Part shown: positions 6,235 to 7,167 of the stretch, in pieces
How positions within the stretch are numbered: the first letter of the stretch is position 1
Layout: every line of letters starts with the position of its first letter
Origin: Deltaproteobacteria bacterium
GTDB lineage: Bacteria > Desulfobacterota > Desulfobaccia > Desulfobaccales > 0-14-0-80-60-11
Length of the DNA stretch: 7,167 nucleotides
Direction: 5' to 3'
NCBI GenBank assembly: GCA_023381945.1
Contig: JAMCQY010000090.1
Coordinates: forward strand, 1-7,167
Position numbers and translations under genes: made by a program
Notes under the pieces: generated by a model
What the model was told of the DNA's origin: nothing
Seen by the model: the letters and a program-made list of their open reading frames with translations, nothing else
Databases searched by the model: none

Positions 6235-6243
6235 TATAGTATA
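6235..6243 (+). promoter_or_regulatory. Symmetric -10 box TATAGTATA, possible bidirectional promoter
   Basis: The nine bases contain TATAGT on the plus strand and TATACT on the minus strand, overlapping by three bases. This is the symmetry expected when one promoter fires both ways. A plus-strand start near 6247 would give the 6284 gene a leader of about 37 nt. The plus side has no -35 at normal spacing (TTGTCA at 6206-6211 is 23 bp away), so plus-strand activity is uncertain. Confidence 0.35.
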
Positions 6244-6265
6244 TCTAAATCATCGTTAATGCCAA
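6238..6265 (-). promoter_or_regulatory. Sigma-70-type promoter of the 132-aa gene
   Basis: On the minus strand, -35 TTGGCA (6260-6265) and -10 TATACT (6238-6243) each match consensus at five of six, with a 16-bp spacer. Expected transcription start is near 6231, giving a leader of about 19 nt before ATG 6212. Confidence 0.6.
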
Positions 6266-6271
6266 GCTCGC

Positions 6272-6277
6272 AGAGGA
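6272..6277 (+). promoter_or_regulatory. Ribosome binding site of the anchored 188-aa protein
   Basis: AGAGGA ends six bases before ATG 6284, a normal Shine-Dalgarno position that fixes this start. Confidence 0.6.
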
Positions 6278-6283
6278 TTTACT

Positions 6284-6850
6284 ATGCGCCGCCGTACTTT
6301 GATAATCGTACTGATCGCCGCGCTGGCCGCCGCGCTGTTGGCAGGCGGAGCCTACTGGCGCTGGACCAATTCGCCGCGCTACGCCTTGCAGCGCATGGCC
6401 CTGGCCATCAAGACCAAAAACATGCCCGAAGTATTTAAGTACCTTGATTTAAAGGCAATTTTGAATAATTTCATCGATGCAGCCAGCCGTGAACCAGCAA
6501 ACCCGGAGTGCGGCAAGGAGGACGAATGGACCCGCATGAGCCGCAGTCTGGGGGGCAAATTCGCCCGGATGATCTTGCCACAACTGTTCGACAGCTTCGA
6601 AAAAGAGATCAAACGGGGGATGGAGAAATACCTGCAGAATCTGGATAATACTCAAATCCTGGCGATCGCCGCCGCGGCCACCACGGCGCAGATCGAGATG
6701 CAGGGGGATGAAGCCAAGGTTACCTTGGTTGATCCCAAGAGCAAAAAGCCGCTGCGCTTCCAGATGTTGCGACAGCCCGAGACCGGAACCTGGCAGGTCG
6801 TGTCGATTAACTATCAGGATTTAAAGAGTTTAGCCAAAGGGAAGTTTTAG
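6284..6850 (+). CDS. Membrane-anchored periplasmic protein, DUF2939-like
   Basis: A 188-residue protein with three N-terminal arginines followed by one hydrophobic segment (about 5-24), then a soluble domain that should face the periplasm. There is no lipobox and no clear signal peptidase site, so the segment probably stays as an anchor. The domain opens with [20 protein letters not shown] (30-49), which resembles the start of DUF2939 proteins (small-residue helix carrying an Ala-Ile-x(3)-Asp/Asn pattern), continues with amphipathic helices to about 125, and ends in a beta region ([16 protein letters not shown], then [14 protein letters not shown]). That architecture suggests a ligand-binding or structural fold and not an enzyme; no catalytic motif is seen. 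One cysteine is present (C76). The Nudix gene follows 46 bp downstream on the same strand without a visible terminator, so co-transcription is possible. Function is unknown. Confidence 0.8.
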   Translation: MRRRTLIIVLIAALAAALLAGGAYWRWTNSPRYALQRMALAIKTKNMPEVFKYLDLKAILNNFIDAASREPANPECGKEDEWTRMSRSLGGKFARMILPQLFDSFEKEIKRGMEKYLQNLDNTQILAIAAAATTAQIEMQGDEAKVTLVDPKSKKPLRFQMLRQPETGTWQVVSINYQDLKSLAKGKF

Positions 6851-6896
6851 GGGCCTGAATAAAACGTCTGATAATATATATTATGTAAACTACCAT

Positions 6897-7167
6897 ATGC
6901 CAAGCGAAGAAAAATGTCCTAAATGCGGGGCTGTCCTGCGGCGCCATCGAAATCCACTACCAACGGTGGATATCATCATCGAAATCCCCGATCAAGGCCT
7001 AGTTTTGATCCAACGGGCCAATCCGCCGTATGGCTGGGCCTTGCCCGGAGGCTTCGTGGACTACGGCGAGTCACTCGAAGACGCCGCCCGCCGCGAGGCC
7101 CGGGAGGAAACGGGCTTGGCCGTGGTTCTTCTGGGGCAGTTTCATACTTATTCGGACCCGAAGCGTG
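6897..7167 (+). CDS. Nudix hydrolase with a CPxCG head, 3'-truncated by the window edge
   Basis: The first 90 codons of a Nudix-family pyrophosphatase, which cleaves nucleoside diphosphates linked to another group (ADP-ribose-like compounds or oxidised nucleotides) with Mg2+. The Nudix box is complete and canonical: G52-x5-E58-x7-R66-E67-A-x-E70-E71-x-G73-L74. The preceding [10 protein letters not shown] (43-52) and the N-terminal [12 protein letters not shown] (18-29) are typical of a family of ADP-ribose-pyrophosphatase-like proteins. The head carries C7-P-K-C10-G; the second Cys pair of a full NudC-type zinc ribbon is absent in the visible part. I chose ATG 6897 because it is the first start in this frame after the previous gene and places the Cys pair at the usual N-terminus. 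No Shine-Dalgarno sequence is present; the upstream bases are AT-rich (6870-6884) and include TATTAT, a possible -10 box without a good -35. Confidence 0.85.
   Translation, partial: MPSEEKCPKCGAVLRRHRNPLPTVDIIIEIPDQGLVLIQRANPPYGWALPGGFVDYGESLEDAARREAREETGLAVVLLGQFHTYSDPKR

Overview
The window is about 7.2 kb of moderately GC-rich bacterial DNA carrying seven protein genes, two of them cut by the window edges. An outer-membrane porin and signal peptides indicate a Gram-negative organism. The gene styles (porin with a charged coiled-coil linker, a Nudix protein with a short CPxCG head, small anchored proteins) resemble Desulfobacterota (former Deltaproteobacteria), but that assignment is an inference, not a measurement.

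Layout. On the minus strand at 1-1231 lies the front 410 codons of an MrfA/Hrq1-type superfamily 2 helicase that starts with GTG. Positions 1232-1436 are a non-coding composite repeat: three short perfect hairpins between 7-bp periodic tracts in opposite orientation. On the minus strand at 1435-2514 is an exported peptidase M15-like protein, with a near-consensus promoter placed so that its mRNA would be leaderless or nearly so. A divergent AT-rich spacer (2515-2726) leads to a plus-strand porin (2727-4310). A large stem-loop (4393-4453) sits between the porin and a convergent minus-strand RlmI-like 23S rRNA cytosine methyltransferase (4465-5655). A second 7-bp periodic tract lies just upstream of the methyltransferase start. 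A small unrecognised minus-strand gene (5814-6212) is divergent from a plus-strand membrane-anchored protein (6284-6850), across a spacer with a symmetric TATAGTATA box. The window ends inside a Nudix hydrolase (6897-7167).

The genes do not form one pathway: DNA repair, cell-wall hydrolysis, outer-membrane permeability, rRNA modification and nucleotide clean-up are housekeeping functions. I see no phage, IS, CRISPR, toxin-antitoxin or defence cassette. The most unusual signal is non-coding: related heptad tracts lie directly before the starts of two minus-strand genes that both lack a Shine-Dalgarno sequence, and a third tract runs into a stop codon.
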